DNA of 60,000 nt from Chrysomallon squamiferum (lineage: Eukaryota > Mollusca > Gastropoda > Neomphalida > Peltospiridae): positions 23,796,822 through 23,856,821 of the forward strand of contig CM022671.1 of NCBI GenBank assembly GCA_012295275.1, read 5' to 3'. Both the position numbers and the translations under genes were made by a program. Positions 12,628-24,489 of the stretch are shown piece after piece. The notes beneath the pieces were generated by a model. The model saw only the letters and a list, made by a program, of their open reading frames with translations. It made no database searches and was not told where the DNA came from. Position 1 is the stretch's first letter; every line of letters starts with the position of its first letter.

Positions 12628-14500
12628 GGTTGAGTGTAACATTTATCAAGAAACTGATCTTATAGGATTGAGACTGATTATGTCAGAGGAAATAGGAAAT
12701 ACTTATACAGTTATTTCCTCTATGTTCTTAAACACAGTCTGCTGTAGACATACAGATAACAGATATATTCTGTATCACACAAACATATTGTCCTTCATTA
12801 TTTCAATAGTAAACAATGAAAAAATATATATATATTATGTTATACACAGTAACATCTCCAATGTGAAAGACAATTCTTATGTATGGAAAAAAAAATATGT
12901 GTGCATTTAAAAATATTATTTCATTATAACATATCTCCTGTCTTGAGAGATATCACAAACACACACACACACAGACACTCACACAATTTTCCTTCTGTTT
13001 TTATTACTATATTTGTTTGTATACATTTAAATATTCCTCACCCCATCTGTTTTTTATTACTGTTTATTATTTTGTATGCATTTCTGCGTCAGTGAATATT
13101 TAATGCAAAGTAAAAGCTATGGTAAATCATTTCTGCTTTAAGTAAATGGTAATACAATATTTAAAATATGCTGCATAAAATACATAAAGCAACAAATATG
13201 CATTTTTAAATTCTGTTCTTAAGTAAAAAAAAATATGAGAGAAAAAAACAACAATTTAGACTGGCATGGATTTGAAAATAATTATTTTTGTAAAAGCCTG
13301 ATATAGAATTTCAGAATTGCTGGTTTTCAAAATATTCAAAAAAGAAAAATGGAACTGAACATTTTCAATGCATAATCCAATGTTTTCTTATAACTGTAAC
13401 TGTACATTTACTGGTTTTATGTCTGTTTAGTGTAGACACAGACAAAATTAAACAGTTAGAGTAAAACTATAACAATAACAGACAAACAGATCCCAGTGGA
13501 CCGAGAAAACACAAAAGTAATTTCAATATTGATATCTGAATGCTGTAATTTGGCTAGAGTAAATATATAAATTTATTATTTGATCACAACTGAAATAAAA
13601 ACAGTGATAAAAGATAAGCAAGCAAACATTTTACAGATACTGATAATAATAATTTTAGTAATATCATCATTTCATAAATTACTTGATCAACAGGAATTTC
13701 TGAGTGTTAAATTCAAAATGGCTGGATCTGAACTAAATCTAATCAAAGCATGGAAAGAAAGACAACACTGAACAACTATAGGAAGCAATTTGAAAAAAAT
13801 ATTAATAATAATAATACTAAAAATAAATCTATTTATGAAAATAAAATTATCTACAACATTTAAAAAGCAAATTAAGTGTTATTAAAAACAGAACTGTTTG
13901 TATAGCTAAATTATTTGTGTTATGATGATAATCAGTGTTTGTATTTGTATGGTCTATCACATATGCAATTATGTTGAAGTAATGTAATTAAAACTGACAC
14001 ATTTAGCACAGGAAGTTACAGTGTGAAAATTAAGGATGCTCTAATTTATGCTAATAATCAGATTGCTTTGAAAGTGCTGGGTAAACAAACAGGAATATTT
14101 TCTACATAAATATAATAATTTTTTTTTTTTTTTCTCTAAATACTTATTATTCTTTGAGGAAAGGGATGATGTGCAGTAATCATAAATTAGGTGTGTTTCT
14201 GTGATGATTAAAATGATGATGATGATAATAATAAATAAAAACACAGAATTTTATTAATTTCACTACATATCTGTCACTACAGCATCCATGAAATCATTTG
14301 TATGAAAGTGTTATTATAATACTGTTACTAAGCAATACAATGCAGACAACATCTACATACATACATACATACACACAGACAGACAAAACCAGCATACACA
14401 TATACACAAGCTTTCTCTCTGCAGGATCGTGTTGGAGAATTAGTCACATGGAAAAAGCAAACCACACTGCTGACATGACCATTTTATAGAATGCAACTTA
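12628..14500. other. AT-rich non-coding DNA, probable intron of the minus-strand gene
   Basis: If the exons at 14502-14558 and further left belong to one transcript, this is intron. I see AT-rich sequence with short AC, ATT and CATA repeats (14,360-14,390) and no further exon I can support. Confidence 0.4.
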
Positions 14501-14501
14501 C

Positions 14502-14558
14502 CGAAGGCATCGGCATTGACAACAATTTGCCAAATGTTAAATTCTCTCCAACAGAAAA
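14502..14558 (-). CDS. 57-nt internal exon with GE-x-FGKLL motif, unknown protein
   Basis: On the minus strand, a pyrimidine-rich tract ending TTAAG precedes 19 codons that end at a consensus TTCG|GTAAGT donor. The frame reads FSVGENLTFGKLLSMPMPS and is phase 0 at both ends, so the exon can be skipped or included without shifting frame. It joins in phase 0 to the first exon at 16898-16990. Its GENLTFGKLL resembles that exon's AGEVSFGKLL, so the predicted protein carries the motif twice in tandem. Function is unknown. The G-x-V-S-F-G-x-L pattern faintly recalls the start of Costars domains, which is only a suggestion. Confidence 0.5.
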
Positions 14559-14706
14559 CTTAACAGAAAAAGAAACAAACAAAATCTTAATATGAATAAA
14601 ACCACATTCTTAATAGGTTCAGTTTTGTTGCTAAAAAAGATGATTATATTACAGTTTATATTCTATTTTAATTCAAGCCATTTGTAAATATTTTCCATTC
14701 CTTTGC

Positions 14707-14710
<4 letters not shown>

Positions 14711-14749
<39 letters not shown>

Positions 14750-14775
14750 AAAATAATAATAATAATAACAATAAT
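14711..14775. repeat. poly(A) / (AAT)n block
   Basis: A run of about 36 A is followed by AAT triplets. It lies in the presumed intron between the two minus-strand FGKLL exons. Confidence 0.9.
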
Positions 14776-16480
14776 AAAAAAGAAAAAGAAGAAATTAATA
14801 ACAAAAACATACAAAAAAGATGTTTCACCTTTTACATACATTATAGAAATATAATTGACCAGAAATATAATTATAATATCAAATACGTAAATTCAAAATG
14901 ATTATTATATTGTCATTCTCTTCAGCATGTGTGTAAATTTTAATGTGCACTTTCAACACAGCACATACCAGCCACTGAGTTATTTTCAAAAACTCTCAGA
15001 TTTTACCAAGGTGGTTTTTAATAACACACTGTACTGTGGGTAAAAGATCTATACCAAGTGAATTACACACTGTATTTTTTCAGTACATTCTGAGTTTACA
15101 GGTGTGAGTGTCTTTGTTAAGGAAAATAAACACTGTGTCTGGGGCCACACATGGTGTTTACAATACACTTTTATTACAAACAAGAACATGCAGGGAGAAT
15201 AAAATAAAACCCATTGCCAAACTTCCTTTATTTGTAACTGAATATTAGACAGCAATGTGGCTGGTCTAATGTGTATCAAATTTTTGGTTCTTAAAATCTA
15301 TGTTTGAAGAGGAAACGTGACGAAAGTGTAATGGTTTCATGAAAAACCTTAGAAATAATTTGATAATGAAAATAACAATAATTTTTAAATATACAGAAAA
15401 ATAATAAATAAATAAATAAATAAAATATCAACAAAATCAAAAACAATAAATATTAATTATAAAGTTTTAAGATGCTAAACAGATTTTTTAACAATCTGTT
15501 CACAGATCTTAATGTCTAGGTTTTATTCACTGTACAAGAATGTGAAATATCTTAAAGTGTAATGTACTTAGTCATTTCCTTGTTCAAACAGAAGTACCCA
15601 ATTTTCTTTTAAAAATAATTATTTAGCTCATAAATAAGATTTTCAGATAACCCTTTTATTTTTTTTATCTTCTGCTGTACCATCTACTTTAGAATAGGAC
15701 ATATTAACAATTTTTTCATCTTCTATTATATTGTAAAAACTAGCCTGAAAGTACAGTGATGTCTTTAAAAACCTTGAAATTCAATGAGACTCTCAACTAA
15801 TAATAATTTTTTTAATTTAAAAAGAAAAAGGAAAAACAGTAAAAAATGTTTTTAGCTTGTACATTTCAAACAGAATGTATGTTATAAAGGAATTAAAAAT
15901 AATAATAATAATAAAGTAAAATAAAATAATATACAAATAAATAAGTAAGTAAGTAAATAAATAAATAAATAAAAGATACAGATTATATTTTTAGCTCACT
16001 GAGGTAACAGTAAATACCATGTATCTATTTAGTTAAGATAAACAAAGGTGTCAGATGGTGAAATAACATCTGCTTCAATGTAAAGAGTATCTATTGTCTA
16101 ACAGACACTGAAATACAATGCTAAACATTTGATTGTCACTAATGTCACTTGATATAGTCAAACTATTCTTAAACTGGTATGTTTTAATGTGAATAGTTTG
16201 ATGCTTTCTTAACATATTCTTATCAACTGCTTTAATAAAAAAAAACCACATACACACAAAAAAAAAAAAAAAAAAATATAACATAAAATAAAAATTGACA
16301 TAGTTCCTTATTTTTTTTATTTAATTATGTTTATTTGATTATTTAACTTCTTTGTGCAGTTTTTATTACCTAGGGATTTCTTTTATGATTAATACAGTTT
16401 CTGTATATATATAAATTTTCCTCATATCAATCTTCAGATGTCATTAGACTTTTTTGTTTTAAATATTAAAAAAAAATAAT
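14776..16480. other. AT-rich DNA, probable intron 1 of the FGKLL gene
   Basis: Contains AAAT repeats (15,405-15,424; 15,955-15,972) and many A-runs. The minus-strand open stretch at 15,049-15,279 has no splice borders or recognisable content. Confidence 0.4.
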
Positions 16481-16688
16481 AATAAAAAATAAAAATAATA
16501 ATAATAATAAAAAAAATAATAAAAAAAAAAAATAATAAAAAAAAAAAAATAAAAAAAAAAAAAATAATAATAAAAAACAACAAGAGAAAGAGACAAAAGA
16601 AATAAATCTTGCCATCAGTATTTGTCACTTTAAAATTCAAAATAATTTTTTTGTCATCAAAAAAAAAAAAAATTAAATAAAATAAAAA

Positions 16689-16850
16689 ACATTTCTCATC
16701 TAGACATTTTATCTGTCTGAATAATAAATGGTTTTTGAAAAGCAATGACAGGGGAAATTAAAAAGACAAACAAAAAAAACAAAAACACTTCACATCTACA
16801 CATTTTAACTGTCAGAATAGTTAATGGTTTTTGAAAAACAATGACAGGGG

Positions 16851-16855
<5 letters not shown>
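16689..16855. repeat. Tandem duplication of a ~70-bp segment
   Basis: Positions 16,689-16,759 and 16,785-16,855 are two diverged copies. Both hold CATTTTA-CTGTC, then AATGGTTTTTGAAAA, then CAATGACAGGGGAA, and they are separated by A-rich filler. The second copy ends about 45 bp before the splice donor of the minus-strand first exon, so the duplication lies in its first intron. Confidence 0.75.
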
Positions 16856-16886
<31 letters not shown>

Positions 16887-16897
16887 ACTAGACTTAC

Positions 16898-16990
16898 CAA
16901 GGGTGTTGTTAGTAGTTTTCCAAACGATACTTCCCCAGCCTTGCTGGTTATTCGGTGCACTTTGCGCTTTGGTTTCTCTGGCGATTCCAT
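16898..16990 (-). CDS. First coding exon (31 codons), basic N-terminus with GE-V-S-FGKLL motif
   Basis: On the minus strand, ATG at 16,990 is preceded in frame by a TAG seven codons upstream. It opens 31 codons ending exactly at a consensus CCCTTG|GTAAGTC donor (phase 0). The peptide starts MESPEKPKRKVHR and continues ITSKAGEVSFGKLLTTPL: a short acidic/proline start, a basic cluster, then a motif repeated in the next exon. G+C content is higher than the flanks. The product is not recognised; a Costars-like fold is a weak possibility from the HR-x-x-SK-x-G-x-V-S-F-G pattern. The ATG choice rests on the upstream stop and the lack of a good acceptor nearby. Confidence 0.6.
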
Positions 16991-18600
16991 ATCAACTGAC
17001 TCAAAACTGTGCTATCCTTTAAACCCTGCTTTTCACAAGCCCCTCTATCCTGTACACAGTTAGTCACACTTTCCAAGAATATTTTCAAATACTATCACAA
17101 CATTTCTCCAAAGGTGATTCTTTTCTTGACAAAAATCTGCATCACAAAACTCAATGTTTAAAAAAAATAAAAATATGTAAAAATCCACAGTGAAGTTAAA
17201 TATTAAAAATAAAATAAAACCTGTTTGACGTTATCAGAACAACAGAAATAATAAACTGAAAACTAAATCCAGTGGGGTTTTCTTTTTGTTGTTATTTTTC
17301 TTTTAACCGGAATGATTTTTATGTGTTAACTTCCTTAATGATTCATTTCACTGTTGTGATTTCACCAGATATGAAGTATCAGAGTTTGACTCAAATATTC
17401 AGACACAAAGTGTAAACTTACAACATTCACGATCCATAAACTCCAGAGTCAAATGTTCATTCACAAAATGAAATATGAGATGTTTGGTATCCTTCACAAT
17501 GAATGACAAACTGCTGCTTTAGAAACAGTTTCAGTTTCAGAACATACATATATAATTTTTTTTATTAACTTTAAAATTTCATAAATTTTGTTTCAACTGA
17601 AGTCAGTCTAAGTAACAGTGTAACTTATGGTAGACTCACATCAATGAAAGGATTAAAAGAATGGTTTTGAAAAGAAGTTAATCCACTGAAAGTTAAGATC
17701 TCAAGTCTTAAGTGTTCAAATGTGGAATGAGGTATAAAATATCCTCAGTTCTGTGTGACACCCGGCAATAATTCTCCTTCAACAATGTGACAACACTTGT
17801 GTGGATGACCTCCTCAACAAAACACTTAACATGCAATATACAGTCAGCTTTCTTATGATATACGATCAAAATTTACATACAGAACTTTTTTTTTTTTTTT
17901 ACTGTTGGTGTGCCAACATCCCAGTGAAAAATTTCTTTCTTTCTAAACACAATTTTGTTTTACCAAATAATGTTAATTTTTTTTTTTTTTTTTTTTTAAC
18001 AAAAATAATTTTACACTTTTAATTATTTTCTTTAAACTTGACAGGTTAATAAGAAAAAAAAATTAAATAAAAATTAATATAAATATGAATGTGTAAGCTG
18101 TCACTTCATATTACAAAATCTGTACCTGGAAAAAGACTCTGTTTGTTAACTAAAACTGATGTCATGTTCACTGGAAAAGGTTACAGATTTCCAGCGTTGG
18201 ACAACACGAGGGATGATGATACTTCTGAACAACTTGGGTAACACTACTGTTAGAACAGGTCCCTGTGACGTTGTCAAGTGCCACTTGAATAGTCAAAGGT
18301 TCAGAGAGGAAGTCACTTACACACTGCAATGTGCAAAGGAAATGGATGGCCGTGTCGCTCTGCACTGCTACACAAGGTGGTGAGGTGATAGAAGCTCTAT
18401 TCTGTTGTGTAACGTCTTCTCTGTCACTTAATCAAAGATGCCAAATGGATAAACTACAGTATACTACCGTTATTCTCAACAGTCAAGATGGAAAAAAGAA
18501 AACATTAATAAAAAATGACGATTTTTGCCCTCAACACTCAGGAAAAGTGATAAGTGTTTTGTAAAATTAGTTATTCAATAACATCCCGGACAATCCTTGT
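16991..18600 (-). other. Probable promoter / 5' region of the FGKLL gene
   Basis: The ~1.6 kb upstream of the first coding exon alternates AT-rich runs with a more balanced segment at 18,150-18,420 that is open on both strands. On the minus strand that segment has a GCAGTGT|GTAAGTG donor-like site near 18,318-18,326, which could end a non-coding 5' exon. No TATA box is obvious. Confidence 0.25.
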
Positions 18601-19200
18601 TGTTCTAGAAATACTAATTGAAAACATCCTCAGATTAAAAATAATCAAAAATTAGATTGCAGTTCAGCGCCCACACAAAGTCATGTGAAGTTTGTGTAAA
18701 CTCTGGAATGTAAAATATGATCAAGCAGTTTTGTTTATGTGTACACAAAATCCAATTTCTTTCATGTACGAGCCTGTAATATTGTCACTTTCCAAGATAA
18801 CCAGTGCAGGACATGCCTGATCCAACAAACAAATTAGTCACATCCATACAAACTATCTGAAATGAAAATGACAATGAAATTGTCAGAGATAATCCAGGGC
18901 TATGTTGTCAGCTCAAAAGACATAAAAAGAAGCCTGTACATGCTTATTTCTTTCTTTTCATACACTGATCTGCCTCGTTGGAACTGGATATCACTGAACT
19001 GTTGGTGTGAGGCGCTGTTTATCACCTCATTATCTAATACTGAACATACAGTTAAGATTAGAAAAAGTGTTTCTTAAGAAAAGAACTACGAAATGTTCCA
19101 GAAACTTATTTTACAAAGTTAACTAAGTCTAGTTAAAACAAATATGATACCTTTACCATTTTTTTTTTTTTCAAAATCTAGTTTATTTAAATATCACTAA
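18601..19200. other. AT-rich non-coding DNA
   Basis: No gene-like content; a short plus-strand open stretch (18,862-19,077) has no splice or start support. Confidence 0.45.
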
Positions 19201-19236
19201 GTAATATATTCACATTTTTAAAACTATTTATTTTTA

Positions 19237-19239
<3 letters not shown>

Positions 19240-19276
<37 letters not shown>

Positions 19277-19296
19277 TTATTTTATTTTATTTTATT
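19240..19296. repeat. (ATT)n-(TTTTA)n compound microsatellite
   Basis: About twelve ATT units followed by four TTTTA units. Confidence 0.9.
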
Positions 19297-19729
19297 AATT
19301 CTGATTTGATGGTTTATTAACTGTTTTCAGAACTGACTCAATTTTATTTTGTTTATCAGTTTTTATATTTTACATCTAATAAATATTTTAATTAACAATC
19401 TGTGTAACCATTTATAAATTTTCTTTACTTTTTCTTCTGTTTCTCTAGCCATAAATTTTCTTAACTATTTTTTCTTCTTATTTTCCTCCCCTTAATTTTC
19501 TTTTACCCTCATGTTTTTGTTAATGAAAAAACATCAAGGTTAACTTTGACAGGTATCACTGAAAACTACTCCACAATGGCAGTAATTACAATTTCCTAAA
19601 AATAAATCTAGTAATTTCCCAGAACTCACTTAAGCTGCCTGAGGAAATCCTATACCCTAGGTTTTAAAACTTGGAAAGTATTTTTAAAATAAACACAAGG
19701 CTTGAATGCACCTTCGGTATTAATCAACC

Positions 19730-20215
19730 TTTCCCCAGGTGTTAAAAAACACCTTCATTTTAACAGTGGAAATAAAAAATTAAGAAACTGAATATGAATC
19801 CATTTACAATAATCAACATTTCAGGTGTTAAGAAACATATCTGTACAGGTGACTTTCATTCTAACAGTATCAGTCAAAATAAAAACTTTAAAAGTTAAGT
19901 TTGAATCTATCTTAAAAATTCAAGCTTTTGCTCGTATTAAAAAACATACCTGTACAGGTGAAGTTCATTCTAACAATAATAGTCAAAATTAAAAAGTTTT
20001 AAATTTAAGTTTGAATGTATCTTTAAAAAATCAAGCTTTTGCCTGATGTTAAAAAACATACCTGTACAGGTGACCTTCATTATTACAAAGTCTAAATTAT
20101 TATTATTTTTTTTTTTTTTTTAAATTAAGCTTGAATATATATCTTCAGTAACCAAACTTTTGCCAGGTGTTAAGTAACATACCTGTACTGATTACTGTCA
20201 TATTTACAAAGTCTA
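19730..20215. repeat. Decayed ~110-bp tandem repeat with a 12-bp palindrome per unit
   Basis: Units share CAAGCTTTTGCC-AGGTGTTAAAAAACATACCTGTACAGGTGA, an interval containing TTCATTCTAACA, and an A-rich part with TTAAGTTTGAATCTATC. Copies start near 19,735 (shortened), 19,824, 19,933, 20,044 and 20,166. The palindrome ACCTGTACAGGT lies at 19,948 and 20,060, with one- or few-base variants at 19,839 and 20,181, giving spacings of 109, 112 and 121 bp. The ACCTG/CAGGT halves are E-box-like. Confidence 0.75.
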
Positions 20216-21420
20216 AAGCATCAAGACAAATAAAATTATCTTGAAAAATAACTTCATAATCTCAATTAAAAGGTTTTCCAGATTTTTATGGCTAGGAAGT
20301 AGTGTTTTCCTGGGAATTCTTTATCATAGCTTTAGCATGTAACAGTTTTTCCAGAAGGACTTTATGTTCATCGAGCAGAAAATGAAGGAAAAAAAACTAA
20401 TTTTTTTTCTACGTCTATTGCCACAAAACATTTCTTGGCCACTGAAGTAAAACCTCAAAGAAATCATTGGTTCATTCCCAAGTGTGATTAAATTAACTTG
20501 AAGAATTTTGAAGAAATTTATTACAAACTGCACTTATACAATTGGAAAGTTTTTGTTTTTAAATATTTTAAGTTAAAGGAAGTAATATTTATTTTATTTT
20601 ATTTCATTTTATTTTTATTTTTTTTTATAAATTCTTATTTATTATTTATTTTAGAATTATTATTATTTTTTTTTTTTTTTTTTTGAATTAGTGGTTAATG
20701 AATATTTTGTTTACGGTTATTTTTAAAACTGTAAATAAACATATTGTCAATAAAATCACTTTAAAAATCAACCATCAGATCAAAGCAGACACATATCTAC
20801 AAACACAATGGGATTATAAACAATATGCATTTGGCAGCAGTTGGATGTTATGAGAGAAAAAAAAAACTAAAAAAAAAAAAAAAAAAAAAATTAAACATAA
20901 AAAATCAACAAAAACAAAACCAAAAACAAAAGGCAGTGTGTTCTTTCTCGTTTGGTTTAAATATTTTTAAAGGCTTTGGACCCTACAATGCATTTTATAA
21001 AGTCTATATCATAACTGGCAAACTAATCCTATAAAATGAAAGAAAAATAAAAAAACCCAGAAATAAACCAAATCTGTAAAACTTAAACAACCATTTAAAT
21101 TTTACAAAAAGAAAAATCAAATCAATCCTTTTCAATTAATTCAGCAACTAAAGAATGACGAAATAAAACGAACCATAAATTATTAAAAGCAGACAGATAG
21201 AAAAATTTCATTTTCTTTTCTTTTTAATTTTTTTCTTTCCCCCCACCCAGTCTGCTTATGATTCAGCTTAGTTCTGCTTTCATTCAGAGAATGCTAAATT
21301 AACTTCAGCTTCCAAGCAAAGACAGATGGTTATCAAATCATTCTGCTACCAATAATGAAAACGAATTCTCCAGAATTACTTATGTGCATGCATTCAAAAA
21401 AAAAAAAAAAAAAAAAAAAA
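20216..21420. other. AT-rich non-coding DNA
   Basis: Contains TTTTA/T-rich runs (20,585-20,685), A-rich runs (20,858-20,900) and a 33-bp A-run at 21,396-21,422. No gene supported. Confidence 0.5.
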
Positions 21421-21424
21421 AAGT

Positions 21425-21670
21425 ATTGTTTTTACACCCTTGAACCCTAGCATCATGCATAGTGGAAACAGAGGCTGCATGACACTGTAAGGAAACTAAC
21501 ACATGAGTAAAGCAGATGAATATGTAAGTGTAATATCCCCTGGAAGAAGGGAGAGAGTGACAAGGCGGAAGGTGATTGATCAATACATGCCCAGCCAGGG
21601 GATAATCTCTTGTTAACGGAGTCTGTCTGCGTGAAGAGAGAACCTGCAAGACAAAGCCTGAAACCCATCT
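21425..21670. other. G+C-balanced island, open on the minus strand
   Basis: This ~240-bp patch is clearly less AT-rich than its surroundings. On the minus strand it is open for about 80 codons and on the plus strand it has a GAATAT|GTAAGTG donor-like site. I recognise no domain. It could be a non-coding exon, a regulatory element or an old repeat copy. Confidence 0.25.
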
Positions 21671-21721
21671 CAAACAACAAAAGCAATTAATCACTATCAC
21701 TTAACATACAAATATGTTTTG

Positions 21722-22060
21722 TATCTACATTAATGTGGCTGAATTTAGTATGTTTTTGATGTCAATGGGACCGAATCAAGTACTTTTTTTTAAAATAATC
21801 TATCATCTATGTTAATGTGGCCAAATTTAGTATATTTTTAATATCAAAGTGCCTGAATGAAGCCTTTTTTTTTTTTTTTTTTAATGACTGAATCAAATAC
21901 ATTTTTAAAAGTCTTATGTGCCAAAACAAGGACATTTTTTTTTTTTTTTTATCTATGATAATAAGGCCAGGTCAAGTAAATTTTTATACCAAGATTATTT
22001 TTTGCTCTTAATCTAGTAATTTTTAATAAGTTAATGTTGGCTAAATCTATGTTTTATATA
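21722..22060. repeat. Decayed ~38-bp minisatellite ('ATCTATGTTAATGTGGCCAAAT')
   Basis: Eight or so copies vary around ATCTATGTTAATGTGGCC-AAATCAAGTACATTTTT: near 21,725 (…GTGGCTGAATTTAGTAT), 21,761, 21,806, 21,841, 21,883, 21,917, 21,950 and 22,035. The T-run at the end of each unit has expanded to different lengths, up to about 18. Confidence 0.65.
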
Positions 22061-23460
22061 TATATTAACATTGCTTAACTGTTCAGTTCAAAAACTAAAA
22101 ACCATAAATAATTTAACATAAAAAGCCAACAAAACAAAACCCTGGTCCGAGCTGTAAATTCTTTCAGAACATAAAAATGCAAGCCATTTTAACAGGGTTA
22201 TCAAAATGGTGACCCCCAGCTTGTCAACTCAACACACAAGCATTGCAAACATCCGACAAAAATGCACCAACATAAATAGCTGATTGGATGTGCTTAAAGA
22301 TCATGTTTTTATGTGACAGTGAAACTCAGGGAAGTTGATAACAGGATCCTGTGCAACTTGCATCAATATTATCAAGACACCTCACTATATTTTAAAATTT
22401 ACACAAAACTCTAATGTTTTATAATCTTATGCATTCTGCAAAGTTATAACATTGCATGTACTGTTGATTATAACAATTCACACTGCACATTATTTTTTTA
22501 TAATTTGTTTAAATATTGTTTTCAAATAGTTTCCAAAATGTATCAGTTTTTAATATCAACATTAATGTATTGCTTAAATGTTGTCCACAAGCTTAACTGA
22601 CTATCTCCAAACTTGAATATTCATTCACAAAAAAAAAAAATAATACAAAAAACATAATGCCAACAGAATCCTTTTTTTTTTTTTTTTTTAAATTTTAATA
22701 TTTATTTCTTTATTTCTTAAATGGTCAAAATTGTTTTGCTTTAATAATCCACACATAAAATAAAATATATGTCTATTATATATTTATTTTATTGTCATTT
22801 TATTTTACTTTATTTTACTTTTTATATCATATATTGCATGAACTCATAAGGTAAGTGAAAGTCTAGTTAAAATAACAGATGTATTTCCATCATATTACTG
22901 AAATGAGTACTTCCTACATCAAGTATTACATTAAGCTGTTATATCCTGATGGGAAATGGCAGATTTAAATGCAGCAGGGAATCAAATAAAAAATAAACTA
23001 AACCTTCCTAGCTGAAAGTAGTTTCTATTTGATTAAAAAAAACACACACCAAAAAAACATCTTCCTGCTTTAAAAAAAAAAAAAAAAAAGGAATATGTAT
23101 GACTGACAACAGATCTAACAACAAACAATAAATTTATACTCTCAGTGAAACACTTGACTTTTATAAATGCATAGTTACACCAAACCAGTAAACTTTAAAA
23201 AAAAAAAAAAATAATAAAAATAAAATTTTAAATATTAAAAATAGCTTAAACGTTAACATAATTTATGGACATTAAATTTAGAGATATAAAAATAGTTATG
23301 ATTTCCACTTTTTATTCATTTTCATTCAAACTAACACAGCCACACACATAAAAACACATGTAAATAAAGTGAAAATTTATGTGTCGACATATTACCAGTT
23401 ATCATTCATGTCATATTTTACAGGCTATATTAGAAGAAAAAAAAAACAATTATGTACCAT
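22061..23460. other. AT-rich non-coding DNA
   Basis: A-runs at 22,629, 23,072 and 23,197 and T-runs at 22,672. No coding-like segment. Confidence 0.5.
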
Positions 23461-23466
23461 TATTCA

Positions 23467-23469
<3 letters not shown>

Positions 23470-23506
<37 letters not shown>
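23470..23506. repeat. (AT)n microsatellite
   Basis: About 18 uninterrupted AT units. Confidence 0.95.
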
Positions 23507-23507
<1 letters not shown>

Positions 23508-23825
23508 CAACATGCTCTCAATAAAATATAGTCACAATTATTACAAAAAACACCTAAATTTTATTTCTTAAAAAAAAAAAAAAAAAAAAGATAAAATGAA
23601 AATGACAAGCAAAATCTTTTGTTTAAACTTAAAAAAAAAAAAAAAATTAAAATGTAGGGAAAAAAAAGACAAGAGCAAAGGCCTCAATAAAGGAACTTAC
23701 TGGAGTAAATCAAGCTGTAGGAAATGGTTTATGTACACTAAGAAATCCTTTTTATCTGTGATAGAGCTGAGGAATTGAAACTGAAGCTTTGTGTCCTACA
23801 GCCGGCAGTGATGACACATCAAGTT

Positions 23826-23975
23826 TCAGACTGCACATGTCGACATCTTATGCAAAACCCTGTCTGCGGGTTCGACAAGTGAAGAAAGTGTCAAATTTAA
23901 ATTAGAAGAGAACTCGTTGACAAGAAGTGCATAAATTTGACGAACAGAATGTCGTTCTTTTTCTTCTTCATGGAA
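23826..23975 (-). CDS. Terminal coding exon (49 codons), unknown protein
   Basis: On the minus strand, a T-rich tract and TTTATAG| acceptor are followed by 49 codons and TGA. The peptide starts FHEEEKERHSVRQIYALL, contains a polar NEFSSNLNLTLSSLVEP stretch and ends HKMSTCAV. Its composition (charged helix start, no homopolymer residues) is unlike translated noise, and it is the most G+C-balanced 150 bp in the neighbourhood. Phase 0 entry is assumed from the first full codon. Upstream exons should lie to the right; the island at 24.48-25.02 kb is one candidate. It is not joined to the 16,990 gene, which has its own ATG. Family unknown. Confidence 0.5.
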   Translation of the reverse strand, partial: FHEEEKERHSVRQIYALLVNEFSSNLNLTLSSLVEPADRVLHKMSTCAV

Positions 23976-24480
23976 CTATAAATCAAAATATTTTTAATTT
24001 ACCAAAAAAAAAAAATAATAGCTTTGAAATTTTGATTTTGCTTTCTCTACACTAATTTAAAATAAAAATAAAAATAAATAAATAAATAAATTTAAAAAAA
24101 AGAGAAAACAAAGACAGAAAGATATCTATAAAAAGACAAAGAAGATAGAAAATGTCAAATACAGAATTAACAAAAAATTAAAGGTAAGTATAAAAATATA
24201 TAATTTTTAGTAAACATATCTATTTTAATGAAAAACTATTTTTTAAAAATATTTAAAACCTGTATGAAATCAAATCCTTTATAATAAAAACCTATTTTTA
24301 ATCTAAAACACTACAATAAACACCTCAACTAAAACAGCAACTATAAATATCGTTACCAAAAATACTATCCACAAACTCACATCAACCATCCTAAAAACAA
24401 AATTCTCCCAAAAATAATTTAAAAAAAATTTCATTCATCCAAAAAACACAAATTAAAAAAAAAAAAAGAAAAAAAAAGAA
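23976..24480. other. A-rich non-coding DNA
   Basis: AAAT and A-run sequence, probably intron of the minus-strand gene ending at 23,826. No exon seen. Confidence 0.4.
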
Positions 24481-24489
24481 ACGAAAATA

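Noticed and set aside
16434-16745. Phe/Ile-rich 103-codon minus-strand frame
   Set aside because: Comes from A-rich and AAT repeats; no start, splice or composition support.
23860-23880. tRNA B-box (GGGTTCGACAAG)
   Set aside because: No A box at the right distance and no cloverleaf; it lies inside the minus-strand coding exon.
24182-24195. Plus-strand donor AAAG|GTAAGT
   Set aside because: A consensus site by itself in A-rich DNA with no open frame leading to it.
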